DNA from: Pseudomonas sp. CFBP 13711
GTDB lineage: Bacteria > Pseudomonadota > Gammaproteobacteria > Pseudomonadales > Pseudomonadaceae
NCBI RefSeq assembly: GCF_014842265.1
Contig: NZ_JACYVI010000015.1
Coordinates: 4,604 to 68,603 of the forward strand
DNA: 64,000 nucleotides
Reading direction: 5' to 3'
Shown: positions 1 through 8,147 of the stretch, in pieces
Position numbering within the stretch: the first letter of the stretch is position 1
Layout: each line of letters begins with the position of its first letter
Notes under the pieces: generated by a model
Database searches by the model: none
What the model saw: the letters and a program-made list of their open reading frames with translations, nothing else
What the model was told of the DNA's origin: nothing
Made by a program: the position numbers and the translations under genes

Positions 1-105
1 ATTCCGACGAAGGAGGAACCCAACCAGGAGCACGGCCTTTTTGGTTACTTTTTCGGCTGTTGGAAAAAGTGACCCGCCGTAAGGGCGGAAGGGTAAGTCA
101 GCGCC
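1..105. repeat. Dispersed Pseudomonas intergenic repeat (copy 1)
   Basis: This non-coding segment contains the words CCAACCAGGAGCA and TTGGTTACTT, then a GTGACCCGCCGTAAGGGCGG hairpin-like stretch. A diverged copy with the same first two words in the same order lies at about 22160-22245. Related sequence is common downstream of pseudomonad genes and often yields spurious short ORFs. Nothing else is seen between here and the first gene. Confidence 0.55.
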
Positions 106-171
106 ACCTCCGATAATGGATATGCGTAAATCTCCGCGCATTCGCCCGCCTTTCGGGGCTCGTCCTCGCGA

Positions 172-1134
172 TTAACCCTTCTTCCGATACGCCATCGAAT
201 CATCAATCCGCTTGAGTATGTAATCCCCCGCCGCCACCGCCGGATACCGACTGGCAGCCGCCTCGATTCCCAAATCGCATGGATCAACAACCGCCCCATA
301 GGTCGGGTCATAAAACGTCGCGATCGAATACCGCTCATGCCCTGACTGATTGATCACCCGATGCAAGGTCGACCGGAACCGATCATTCGACCAGCGCGCC
401 AGCAAATCCCCCACGTTCACCACCAGACTGCCCTCGATCGGCGTTGCATCAATCCACGCCCCGCTGCCCAACTCACGCACCTGCAGACCGCCGCTGTTGT
501 CCTGATGCAACAACGTGATACAGCCATAATCCGTGTGCGGCGCCACGCCGAACTGATCGGCTTCGGCCCGGGGTGGATGGGGCGGGTAATAGACCATCTG
601 CGTACGCTGCAAACGCTTGCCGTATTTCGGCGTGAAGAAATCGGGTTCGATGCCCAAACCCACCGCCACAGCCCTCAACAGATCAGCGCCGGCCTTGCCC
701 ATCTCCTCGTAGTACGCTTCCAGCGCCACCCGCAATGCCGGCATGAAATCCGGCCACTGGTTCGGCCCGCGCAACGCCTCCCCCGCCAGCACACTCGGGT
801 CATCCTCCGGCAGCTCCAGGCCGATGCTGAAAAACTCCTTGAAATCCGGTTTGGTCGCCTCGTACATCAGCGCCCCGCCCAATGGGTGCCAGCCCCGGTG
901 GCGCTTGTTCACCGCCACCTGGCGCTTTATTTCCGGCGCGAAGGCGAAGAAGGTTTTCGCGGCGGCCATGGTGCTGTCGATCACGTGTCGGGGCACGCCG
1001 TGGTTGATGATGTAGAAGAAGCCGCTCTCGCTGCAGGCAGTGCGGATGGCTTCGCCGGCGCGACGGATCGCGGCCTCGTCGCCTTCACGGACGCCGGCCA
1101 TGTCGATGATAGGAAGGTTGGCGGTGACGGTCAT
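172..1134 (-). CDS. Isopenicillin N synthase-family 2-oxoglutarate/Fe(II) dioxygenase
   Basis: A cytosolic non-heme iron oxygenase of 320 residues. The N-terminal DIOX_N region (about 7-120) has the IDMAG start and the GFFYIINHGV motif. The C-terminal half carries the iron ligands as HTDYG (about 200) and a later His in LHRVINQSG, followed by the co-substrate-binding R-Y-S of ERYSIATF. Length is normal for the family. The gene diverges from the FAD oxidase at 1435 and has a GTCTATAC word in its promoter, shared with the neighbouring oxidase and transporter, so the three probably act in one catabolic route. The substrate cannot be read from sequence; an amino-acid-derived compound is a guess from the adjacent transporter. 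Confidence 0.9.
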   Translation of the reverse strand: MTVTANLPIIDMAGVREGDEAAIRRAGEAIRTACSESGFFYIINHGVPRHVIDSTMAAAKTFFAFAPEIKRQVAVNKRHRGWHPLGGALMYEATKPDFKEFFSIGLELPEDDPSVLAGEALRGPNQWPDFMPALRVALEAYYEEMGKAGADLLRAVAVGLGIEPDFFTPKYGKRLQRTQMVYYPPHPPRAEADQFGVAPHTDYGCITLLHQDNSGGLQVRELGSGAWIDATPIEGSLVVNVGDLLARWSNDRFRSTLHRVINQSGHERYSIATFYDPTYGAVVDPCDLGIEAAASRYPAVAAGDYILKRIDDSMAYRKKG

Positions 1135-1167
1135 GGCAGGCTCCGGGCGCAGGAAATGGACAGGGCG

Positions 1168-1175
1168 GTATAGAC
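1168..1175 (-). promoter_or_regulatory. Candidate HutC-type operator, oxygenase promoter
   Basis: On the minus strand the sequence reads GGTCTATACC, a near-palindrome about 35 bases upstream of the oxygenase start. The core GTCTATAC recurs before the FAD oxidase and the ABC transporter genes. HutC/UTRA regulators bind palindromes of the type CTGT-n4-ACAG, so the regulator at 6281 is the likely partner. Confidence 0.5.
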
Positions 1176-1212
1176 CGGATCAAGCATTTACTGTGCCGCG
1201 CCGCTTCTTTGA

Positions 1213-1307
1213 GTGGGACCGGCTTTAGCCGGGAATGCGCGAGTGCGTGCACCCTCAATTCTGCGGTGTGACATACGACGCCTTCCCGGCTAAAGCCAGT
1301 CCTACAG
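1213..1307. repeat. REP-type inverted repeat (GGCTTTAGCC class)
   Basis: Two inverted arms, GGGACCGGCTTTAGCCGGGAA and its imperfect complement CTTCCCGGCTAAAGCCAGTCC, are separated by about 50 bases. The same class recurs at 18731, 21887 and 60988. Confidence 0.75.
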
Positions 1308-1367
1308 GGAGGTCATTAACGTCCTCAGCCGGCCGGCGTTTCCGAGCTGGCCTGCATCTTGCCTCAG

Positions 1368-1379
1368 CTGTCTATACAG
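1368..1379 (+). promoter_or_regulatory. Candidate HutC-type operator, FAD oxidase promoter
   Basis: CTGTCTATACAG is a near-perfect palindrome about 55 bases upstream of the oxidase start. It shares the core GTCTATAC with 1168-1175 and 2828-2835 and best fits the CTGT-n4-ACAG form expected for a HutC-like repressor. Confidence 0.55.
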
Positions 1380-1434
1380 CCTCCCCGCTTTCAGGCACGC
1401 CCCATACCTGACGCGAATTGATCGAGTGGATTCC

Positions 1435-2811
1435 ATGAGCGACCTGCAACAGACCATCAGCCAGTTGCGCCAGGCCCTGGGCGATGCTCAGGTGCTGACC
1501 GGCGAGGCCATCAGCCCGCGGCATTACAGCGACTGGACCCGCCACGCGCCGGCCTGCCCCGCTGCGCTTGTCCTGCCGACCAGCACCGAACAGGTCTCCC
1601 TCGCCCTGCGCATCTGCAATGCGGCGGGCCAAAGCGTGGTGCCTCAAGGCGGCATGACCGGCCTCGCGGGCGGCGCCGTTCCGCGCACCACCGACATCGC
1701 GCTGTCGCTGGATCGCCTGCGCGGCATCGAGGAGATCGACACGGCTGCCGCCACCGTCAGCGTGCGCGCAGGCACGACGCTGGAGGACATCCAGCATGCC
1801 GTGGCCGAGGCCGGTTTTTTGTTTCCGCTGGATCTGGGCGCCCGGGGCTCGTGCCAGATCGGCGGTAACATCGCTACCAATGCCGGCGGCAATGCGGTGA
1901 TTCGTTACGGGATGACCCGCGACCTGGTGCTCGGTCTGGAGGTGGTGCTGGCGGACGGGCGTGTGCTCGACCTGATGAACAAGATGATCAAGAACAACTG
2001 CGGTTATGACCTAAAACAGTGCTTCATCGGCAGCGAAGGCACCCTTGGGGTGATTACCCGAGCAGTATTGAAAATGGCGCCGCCACCCGGTCCGACCACC
2101 ACGCTGCTCTGCGCCCTACCCGATTACCCCAGCGCGGTCGCCCTGCTGCGGCGGATTCAATCGAGCGTCGGCACGCCCCAGGCGTATGAACTGATGTGGC
2201 AGGATTTCTTCCGCCTCGGTGTGTCGTGGCTAGAGAAGCCCGTCGCGCCGATGCCCGATCATCATCCGCTGTACGTGCTGCTGGAGTCTTCCGGCCCAAG
2301 CGATGCGCTGGAGGAAATCCTTGAAGCGGCGATCGAGGCCGGTGAAGTCGTCGATGCCATCCTCGCGACCTCTCAGGCCCAGGCCCGCGGGCTGTGGAAG
2401 ATTCGCGAGGCGACCGGCGAGTTTCCCCAGCGCATGGCGCCCCTGAATTTCGACATCAGCCTGCCCATCGGCCGCATCGGTGAGTTTGCCGAACGCTGCC
2501 GTGAGCGCATCGACGCGCGATGGCCGGGTAACCGAAGCGTGTATTTCGGCCACATCGGTGACAGCAATCTGCACCTGACCGTGGACTGCAACTCGCTGCC
2601 GCAGCCCGCGCCGGTGCTGGAAATCGAGGAGCTGGTGTACAGCGCCGTCGGCGAGCTGGGCGGCGCGGTGTCGGCCGAACATGGCATCGGCCTGCTCAAG
2701 CGCGAGTTTCTCCATCACTCGGTCAGCGTGCAAGCGTTGCAGGCGATGGCTGAACTCAAGCGCAGTTTCGACCCCAACGGCATTCTCAATCCGGGGAAGA
2801 TCCTCGGCTGA
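1435..2811 (+). CDS. FAD-binding oxidoreductase, GlcD / D-2-hydroxyacid dehydrogenase type
   Basis: A 458-residue flavoenzyme of the VAO/PCMH fold. The N-terminal FAD-binding domain shows PQGGMTGLAGGAVP and the GGNIATNAGGN segment; the C-terminal FAD-oxidase domain contains YFGHIGDSNLHL and SAEHGIGLLK, as in GlcD, D-lactate and D-2-hydroxyglutarate dehydrogenases. Members oxidise D-2-hydroxyacids and pass electrons to a carrier. The ATG at 1435 is preferred over the GTG at 1426 because of its length match and spacing from GTGGA. It is followed after 124 bases by an amino-acid ABC importer and preceded by a HutC-type operator. The exact hydroxyacid is unknown. Confidence 0.88.
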   Translation: MSDLQQTISQLRQALGDAQVLTGEAISPRHYSDWTRHAPACPAALVLPTSTEQVSLALRICNAAGQSVVPQGGMTGLAGGAVPRTTDIALSLDRLRGIEEIDTAAATVSVRAGTTLEDIQHAVAEAGFLFPLDLGARGSCQIGGNIATNAGGNAVIRYGMTRDLVLGLEVVLADGRVLDLMNKMIKNNCGYDLKQCFIGSEGTLGVITRAVLKMAPPPGPTTTLLCALPDYPSAVALLRRIQSSVGTPQAYELMWQDFFRLGVSWLEKPVAPMPDHHPLYVLLESSGPSDALEEILEAAIEAGEVVDAILATSQAQARGLWKIREATGEFPQRMAPLNFDISLPIGRIGEFAERCRERIDARWPGNRSVYFGHIGDSNLHLTVDCNSLPQPAPVLEIEELVYSAVGELGGAVSAEHGIGLLKREFLHHSVSVQALQAMAELKRSFDPNGILNPGKILG

Positions 2812-2827
2812 GAGTCCCATGCCGGTT

Positions 2828-2841
2828 GTCTATACCGGTAT
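2828..2841 (+). promoter_or_regulatory. Candidate HutC-type operator, ABC transporter promoter
   Basis: GTCTATACCGGTAT contains the shared GTCTATAC core overlapping the perfect palindrome ATACCGGTAT. It lies about 95 bases upstream of the solute-binding protein start, between the FAD oxidase and the transporter. Confidence 0.5.
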
Positions 2842-2935
2842 GGCACGCTAACTGCAGTTGCAGAATCATTCACCCGCTCACCCAACATCCCACAGCCTTC
2901 GACGAAACACGCCGCATCCACCCAGGAGCCATCCC

Positions 2936-3772
2936 ATGTCCCTCGACTCTGTGTTCCGCAGGACGTTTAACCGCTTGAGTATCACTGCCACGTTGACGCT
3001 GCTGCCATTCGCGGTTCAGGCCGACCAACTGGCCGATGTGAAGAAGACCGGTGAGCTGGTGGTCGGCACCGAAATGCAGTTTGCGCCCTTCGATTTCCTC
3101 GAAGCGGGCAAACAGAAAGGCTTGAACGCCGAGCTGTTCGAGGCGCTGGGCCAGGAGCTGGGGGTCAAGATCAAGTTCCTCGACCTGCCGTGGCCGAGTG
3201 TGCTGCCCGGCCTTGAGGCGAAGAAATTCGACGTGGTGGCCGGGCCGATCATCGTGACCAAGGCGCGCAAGGAGCGTTACCACTTCGTCTCGCCGATTGC
3301 CGAAGCGACCGTGGCGCTGCTGGCCGGGGCCAAGGACGACAGCATCGGCAAGCCTGAAGACATCGCCGGTAAAACCGTCGGTGCCGGCAAGGGCTCGGCG
3401 CAGCTGGAAGAGCTGAAAGCCTTCGCCGCGACCCTGCCGCAGAAGGTCACCATTCGTGAATACGTCGACAACAACCAGGCCTACGCCGACCTGGCCGCCA
3501 AACGCATCGTCGCCGTGGCCAACTCGCTGCCGAACATCTCCTTCGTCGCCGCGCAGAAAAGCAATCTGTACAAAGTGGTGCAGCCGCCGTTCGGCAAGAA
3601 ATCCTACTTCGCCTACCTGGGCCGCAAGGACGCCGATGCCGACAGCCTGATCGCTGCGCTGGATGCCGCCCTGATCAAGATGCATGACGACGGCCGCCTG
3701 GCCGCCCTGCAGAAGAAATGGCTGGGGGCGGAAATGGACGTGCCGAAGGGTGATTTCGAGCCGACGTGGTAA
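2936..3772 (+). CDS. Amino-acid ABC transporter, periplasmic solute-binding protein
   Basis: A family-3 (polar amino acid) binding protein of 278 residues. The ATG at 2936 follows the ribosome site CAGGAG and gives a signal peptide with a basic start, the hydrophobic stretch LSITATLTLLPFAVQA and cleavage near AQA-DQ; a longer frame from 2858 would bury this signal. The mature part shows the family's VVGTEMQFAPFDF start and a VVAGPIIVTKARKERY segment. It is the first gene of an importer with two permeases and an ATPase downstream (gap of about 240 bases holding a REPIN). The ligand is not predictable; co-regulation with the oxygenase and oxidase suggests it feeds them. Confidence 0.92.
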   Translation: MSLDSVFRRTFNRLSITATLTLLPFAVQADQLADVKKTGELVVGTEMQFAPFDFLEAGKQKGLNAELFEALGQELGVKIKFLDLPWPSVLPGLEAKKFDVVAGPIIVTKARKERYHFVSPIAEATVALLAGAKDDSIGKPEDIAGKTVGAGKGSAQLEELKAFAATLPQKVTIREYVDNNQAYADLAAKRIVAVANSLPNISFVAAQKSNLYKVVQPPFGKKSYFAYLGRKDADADSLIAALDAALIKMHDDGRLAALQKKWLGAEMDVPKGDFEPTW

Positions 3773-3824
3773 GGCGCGTTTGATCCCTGTGTGTCGACTC
3801 GGGATTTCCGGGGCGACACCTAAC

Positions 3825-3916
3825 GTGTAGGAGTGAGCTTGCTCGCGAATGCATGCTTGCAGCGAAAGAGGTGTCGCCTGACACACCGCTTTCGTGAGCA
3901 AGCTCACTCCCACAAG
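3825..3916. repeat. REPIN (paired inverted REP)
   Basis: Arms TAGGAGTGAGCTTGCTCGCG and CGTGAGCAAGCTCACTCCCA face each other across about 45 bases, inside the gap between the binding-protein and permease genes. Confidence 0.85.
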
Positions 3917-4012
3917 GTCGGCGCCTGAAGATCCACCCAGTGATGACTCATACAGTGATCATCCACAGTGTGACGATTCACTCAGTGACAATTCACCGGC
4001 TGGAGTACCACC

Positions 4013-4672
4013 GTGTTCGATTGGCCCTTGCTGCAGCAAAACGCGCCGCTCTTGCTTGGCGCTCTGTGGGTGACGCTACAGGTGTCGATGGCCGCGCTGG
4101 TGTTCGGCTTTGTCATCGGCATCGTCGTCGGCAGCCTGCGCCTGTCGCCGATCCCCTTGCTGCGCCGCCTCGGTGGCGCCTACATTTTCGTGTTCCGCGG
4201 CATTCCGCTGCTGGTGCAATTGCTGTTCATCTACTACTTCCTGCCCCGGGTAGGCCTGCCCAATGTCTCGCCCACGGTGGCGGCGGTCATCGGCCTGTCC
4301 CTGGCCGCCGGCGCCTATATCGCCGAGATCATGCGCGGCGGGTTTCTTGCGATTCCCGGCGGGCAACTGGAGGCCGCCGGCTTGCTGGGCATGAGCGACG
4401 CGCAGATGCTCATGCGCATCCGCGTGCCCCAGGCCGTGCGCCTGACGCTGCCGGCCCTGGTCAATGAAATGATTCTGCTGATCAAAGCCTCGTCGCTGGT
4501 TTCGGTGGTCGGGCTGGCCGACCTCACCCGCACGGCGCAGAACCTCGCCGCCAGCGATTACATGTTCGTCCAGGACTACCTGATGCTGGCCGGCTTCTAC
4601 TCCCTGATCAACGTGCCGCTGGCCTACGCCGCGAGCCTGCTCGAACGACGCCTGAAGGAGCGCACGGCATGA
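4013..4672 (+). CDS. Amino-acid ABC transporter permease 1
   Basis: A 219-residue inner-membrane permease of the HisM/GlnP family. It begins with GTG at 4013 after GGAG; the first residues MFDWPLLQQNAPLLLGALWVT are typical. Hydrophobic segments include about 18-45, 55-80, 85-110, 150-175 and 190-210. The EAA loop, contact site for the ATPase, is seen as LEAAGLLGMSDAQMLMRIRVPQ. Its stop overlaps the next permease start (ATGA at 4669), so the two are translationally coupled and likely form a heterodimer. Confidence 0.92.
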   Translation: MFDWPLLQQNAPLLLGALWVTLQVSMAALVFGFVIGIVVGSLRLSPIPLLRRLGGAYIFVFRGIPLLVQLLFIYYFLPRVGLPNVSPTVAAVIGLSLAAGAYIAEIMRGGFLAIPGGQLEAAGLLGMSDAQMLMRIRVPQAVRLTLPALVNEMILLIKASSLVSVVGLADLTRTAQNLAASDYMFVQDYLMLAGFYSLINVPLAYAASLLERRLKERTA

Positions 4673-5340
4673 CCTTCGACCCCAGCATTTTCACAGACCA
4701 CCTGGGCGACATCGGCTCGGGGTTTCTGGTCACCCTCGGCACCTGGAGCAGCGGCGTCGTGCTCGGCCTGGCGCTGGGCATGCTGATCGCGGTCGCCCAG
4801 GTATTCGGCAACCACATTGTGCGCGCGCCGCTGCGGGTGTTCATCGAGCTGATCCGCAGCACGCCGTTTCTGGTGCAGCTGTTTCTGGTGTATTACGGCG
4901 GGCCGTCGTTCGGCATCAGCCTCGACCCGATCCCCGCCGGCATTCTCGGCCTGGGGGTTTACGGCGGCGTGTACTTCGCCGAGATCTTCCGCACCGGCTT
5001 CGAGTCGGTCGCCCGGGGCCAGCTGGAAGCCGCCGATTGCCTGGGCATCACCCGCCTGCAATGCATCTGGCGCATCCAGTTGCCGCAGATGCTGGTGATG
5101 ATTCTGCCGGCGCTGGTGAACATGGTCACGGTGCTGTGCAAGGAAACCGCCGTGCTGTCGATCATCACCATTCCCGAGCTGACGATGGTCCTCACCGGCA
5201 TCGGTTCGGAAACCTTCGCCTTCGTCGAAACCCTGCTGATGCTGTGCATCGGCTACCTGATTCTGGTGGAGCTGTGCTCGCGGCTGGGCATGCTGCTGGA
5301 AACCCGCGTCGGCCGCTTCATGAGCAGGCAAACCCGATGA
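4669..5340 (+). CDS. Amino-acid ABC transporter permease 2
   Basis: A 223-residue partner permease of the same family, coupled to the preceding gene by a 4-base overlap. The family segment FIELIRSTPFLVQLFLVYYG lies near residue 60. The EAA loop reads LEAADCLGITRLQCIWRIQLPQ. Five hydrophobic segments are apparent. The last bases overlap the next gene's ATG at 5337. Together with the ATPase it forms the membrane core of a polar amino-acid importer. Confidence 0.92.
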   Translation: MTFDPSIFTDHLGDIGSGFLVTLGTWSSGVVLGLALGMLIAVAQVFGNHIVRAPLRVFIELIRSTPFLVQLFLVYYGGPSFGISLDPIPAGILGLGVYGGVYFAEIFRTGFESVARGQLEAADCLGITRLQCIWRIQLPQMLVMILPALVNMVTVLCKETAVLSIITIPELTMVLTGIGSETFAFVETLLMLCIGYLILVELCSRLGMLLETRVGRFMSRQTR

Positions 5341-6227
5341 ACAGTCTTCTGATACCCGGCGGCAGCGCGCCCGCCCCGACCGGCGAAACGACCGGCCAAT
5401 CCCTGGATGAACCTATGAAAACCAACGGCGAGCCCTCGACCGTCCTGACCCTGAGCCAGGTGGGCAAAAGCTTCGGCACCCTGCGCGTGCTCAAGGGTAT
5501 CGACTTGCAGGTGCAGCGCTCGGAAGTGGTCTGCCTGATCGGTCCGTCGGGCTCGGGCAAAAGCACCCTACTGCGCAGCATGGCGTTTCTGGAGGAGTAC
5601 GACGAAGGCGAGATCCGCATCGAAGGCCAGTTGCTCGGCTGGCAGGACACCGACAAGGGCCGTCGCCGCGCGCCGCAATCACAGATCAACCAGGTGCGGC
5701 GCAACGTCGGCATGGTCTTTCAGCAGTTCAACCTGTGGCCGCACATGACCGCCCTCGGCAATGTCTGCGAAGCCTTGCGACGGGTGCGCAAGCTCTCGGC
5801 CGACGACGCGAAGAAGCGCGGCATGGCGATGCTCGACAAGGTGGGCCTGGCGCACAAGGCCGAGGCGTATCCCGCGCAACTGTCCGGTGGTCAGCAGCAG
5901 CGGGTGGCGATTGCCCGGGCGCTGGCGATGGAACCGCACATCATGCTGTTCGACGAGCCCACCTCGGCCCTCGACCCGGAGCTGGTGGGTGAAGTGCTGC
6001 AGGTGATGAAGACCCTGGCGAAGGAAGGCATGACCATGGTCGTGGTCACCCACGAGATGGGCTTTGCCGCCCAGGTCGCCGATTCGGTGATCTTTCTCGA
6101 TCAGGGCGAAATCGTCGCACGCGGCACGCCCCAGCAGATTTTCCACAACGCCGAGCAACCCCGGCTGCAGCAGTTCTTGCAGAACTACCTGGACCGCAAC
6201 GCGTTCTGGCAGGACGCCAAGGCGTGA
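5337..6227 (+). CDS. Amino-acid ABC transporter ATP-binding protein
   Basis: An ATPase of the GlnQ/HisP family. Walker A is GPSGSGKS, the Q-loop is MVFQQFNLWPH, the signature is LSGGQQQRVAIARAL, Walker B is IMLFDEP and the H-loop is VVTHEM. Starting at the ATG overlapping the permease stop gives 296 residues, with an unusual 25-residue Gly/Ala/Pro-rich leader; an internal ATG at 5415 would give 270 residues, closer to the usual 245-265. The overlap favours 5337 for coupling, but 5415 cannot be excluded. Confidence 0.9.
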   Translation: MNSLLIPGGSAPAPTGETTGQSLDEPMKTNGEPSTVLTLSQVGKSFGTLRVLKGIDLQVQRSEVVCLIGPSGSGKSTLLRSMAFLEEYDEGEIRIEGQLLGWQDTDKGRRRAPQSQINQVRRNVGMVFQQFNLWPHMTALGNVCEALRRVRKLSADDAKKRGMAMLDKVGLAHKAEAYPAQLSGGQQQRVAIARALAMEPHIMLFDEPTSALDPELVGEVLQVMKTLAKEGMTMVVVTHEMGFAAQVADSVIFLDQGEIVARGTPQQIFHNAEQPRLQQFLQNYLDRNAFWQDAKA

Positions 6228-6280
6228 TGCGCTTTTTTTAGGGCCGTCGACGCACGCCTGTTCGGAAAGGGAGAGAAACG

Positions 6281-7018
6281 ATGGATAAGCCGGCACCCCA
6301 GGCCCTTTATCGGCGGGCGAAATCCTTCGTTCACGGCAAGCTGTCGTCGGGCGAATGGAAGCCCGGCGACCTGATTCCGTCGGAGAACCGCCTGGTGGTC
6401 GAGCTGGGCATGTCGCGGATGACCGTCAACCGGGCGCTGCGCGAGCTGACCGAAGAAGGCCGCCTGCTGCGGGTGTCCGGGGTCGGCACCTTCGTCGCCG
6501 CGAGCAAGCCGCAATCCAACCTGTTGCGCATCACCAACATCGCCGACGAAATCCTCGCCCGGGGCCATCGCTATCGTTGCCAGGTGCTGCACCTGGCACG
6601 GGAATCGGCGTCGATGCCCATCGCCTCGGCCCTCTCGCTGGCCACTGGCGCGTCGGTGTTTCACTTGCTGTGCGTGCATTACGAGGACGATGTGGCGGTG
6701 CAGCTGGAGGACCGTTACGTTAACCCGCACGCCGCGCCGGACTTTCTGAACCAGCCCTTCGGCGACGCGTTGCAGTCGGCGCGCTATCTGTTGCAGATCA
6801 TTCAGCCCGATGAGATGGAGCACATCGTCGAGGCCAGCCACCCGAGCGCCGAGGAGCTCAGGCATTTGCAGATCGAGCCGGGCGAGCCGTGTCTGGTGCT
6901 GATGCGCCGCACCTGGAACAGCGGCAACGTGGTGACCTACGTGCGCTTGGTGCATCCGTCCTCGCGCTATCGACTGGGCAGTCGCATGCCGGTGACGGGT
7001 GCGTATCGCGACAGCTGA
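6281..7018 (+). CDS. HutC-like GntR-family transcriptional regulator (UTRA domain)
   Basis: A 245-residue DNA-binding repressor. The N-terminal winged helix (about 5-75) contains PSENRLVVELGMSRMTVNRA and LLRVSGVGTFV; the C-terminal UTRA effector domain (about 90-240) includes NIADEILARGHRY and LQIEPGEPCLVLMRRTW. It closely resembles histidine-utilisation repressor HutC, yet no hut genes are in the window. It sits 53 bases after the importer ATPase gene, and palindromes of HutC type (core GTCTATAC) precede the oxygenase, oxidase and importer genes, so it probably regulates these, with an effector that may be a pathway intermediate. Confidence 0.88.
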   Translation: MDKPAPQALYRRAKSFVHGKLSSGEWKPGDLIPSENRLVVELGMSRMTVNRALRELTEEGRLLRVSGVGTFVAASKPQSNLLRITNIADEILARGHRYRCQVLHLARESASMPIASALSLATGASVFHLLCVHYEDDVAVQLEDRYVNPHAAPDFLNQPFGDALQSARYLLQIIQPDEMEHIVEASHPSAEELRHLQIEPGEPCLVLMRRTWNSGNVVTYVRLVHPSSRYRLGSRMPVTGAYRDS

Positions 7019-7111
7019 AGCCTGCCGATCAGCACATGGATCGAACCCTTGCGCGCCGTTGCCCTCGATATCTGTACGTCCTGTGAACGGGACATGACAG
7101 AAGAGGTGCGT

Positions 7112-7408
7112 ATGGCTACCCAGAACAACGATCAAACCGTCAACCGCAACGACCCGGCGATTAACCCTGCCGTTGAGAAAGTCAGGCCAGACAGCAGCCT
7201 GGCGCAGAACGATGCGCTGAAGAACCAAAGTGGATCACAGAGCCAGTCCGGTGGCGGCGCGCAGAGTCAGGAGAACAACGGCAACCTGACCGGCGAAAAC
7301 AGCTTCACCCCTGATTTCGAGCCTGAGGAGCATGAGTCGCCGGATACTACCAAAGAGGAACGGCAGACGGGTGAGCTGGACAAGGACATTGATACAGCGG
7401 GGGGTTGA
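7112..7408 (+). CDS. Small hydrophilic hypothetical protein
   Basis: A predicted soluble protein of 98 residues. The ATG at 7112 follows AAGAGG at a normal distance; an upstream in-frame ATG at 7049 would add 21 unrelated-looking residues. The protein is rich in Asn, Gln, Ser, Glu and Asp, lacks hydrophobic segments and Cys, and has a low-complexity GSQSQSGGGAQSQ middle and an acidic C-terminal part, so it is probably largely disordered. I do not recognise a family with certainty. It is followed by a REPIN array and has no obvious operon partner. Confidence 0.6.
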   Translation: MATQNNDQTVNRNDPAINPAVEKVRPDSSLAQNDALKNQSGSQSQSGGGAQSQENNGNLTGENSFTPDFEPEEHESPDTTKEERQTGELDKDIDTAGG

Positions 7409-8147
7409 GGTCGGCCTTCTGGACCGGAGATCCAAAGCAGGTTTGTGAGTCTGGTTACTGGATTTGATTCCGGCCTGGCACTGGTGGGAGTGAACTTGCT
7501 CAGGAGGAGGACGGTACAGCCGCTGAATTTTTAGCGGCTGGGCCTGAGTATTCGCGAGCAAGCTCGCTCCTACAGGATTTTAATGTCGCATAACAGGATT
7601 TGGTTGCGCCCCGGACCTTGTGGGAGTGAGCTTGTTCACGAAGGGGACGGTACAGCCGCTGAACTTGTGGCGGCTGGGCCTAAGTCTTCGCGAGCAAGCT
7701 CACTCCCACAGGGGTTTCGTTGTCTGATAACAGGATTGGATTGCGACACGGACTTTCTGGGAGTGAGCTTGCTCACGAAGGGGACGGTACAGCCGCTGAA
7801 TTTCTAGCGGATGGGCCTGAGTCTTCGCGAGCAGGCTCACTCCCACACGATTTCAATGTCGGATAACAGGAATTGGTTGCGCCCCGGACCTTGTGGGAGT
7901 GAGCTTGCTCACGAAGGGGACGGTACAGCCGCAAGATTTGTGGCGGCTGGGCCTGAGTCTTCGCGAGCAAGGTCACTCCTACAGGATCTTCAGTGGCTGC
8001 GAAGCCTCAGCTCCGCACCTTGGTACGCCGCCATCCGCTTATCCCGCGTATCTTTAATTGCGTAGCACCCTAACAAAACGGCACCATCACGCTTTCGTCT
8101 GCGCCTGCAGACCCGCCTGAAGTTCATCCCCCGGAGCGTTGTCGATA
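7409..8147. repeat. Intergenic array of four tandem REPINs
   Basis: Four REPIN units start at about 7484, 7620, 7757 and 7892, a period of about 136 bases. Each has a left arm of the type GTGGGAGTGAGCTTGCTCACG, a middle with GGTACAGCCGC, and a right arm CGCGAGCAAGCTCACTCC. The linker between units is also conserved (ATAACAGGATT, TTGCGCCCCGGACCTTG), so whole units plus linker were duplicated. No gene is supported here; 7985-8147 holds only the promoter region of the MFS gene. Confidence 0.85.

Larger units (their letters stand above)
1135..1434. promoter_or_regulatory. Divergent promoter region between the oxygenase and FAD oxidase genes
   Basis: This 300-base gap holds two GTCTATAC-type operator candidates (1168-1175 and 1368-1379) close to the two gene starts, with a REP-type inverted repeat between them. 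No gene is supported here; open frames across it are shadows. Confidence 0.6.

Noticed and set aside
6281..7018. Histidine-utilisation repressor of a hut operon
   Set aside because: Protein similarity to HutC is strong, but no hut genes are in the window and the shared operators are at other genes.
7484..7984. CRISPR-like array
   Set aside because: Repeats are inverted pairs with conserved, not unique, intervening sequence and a 136-base period; they are REPINs.
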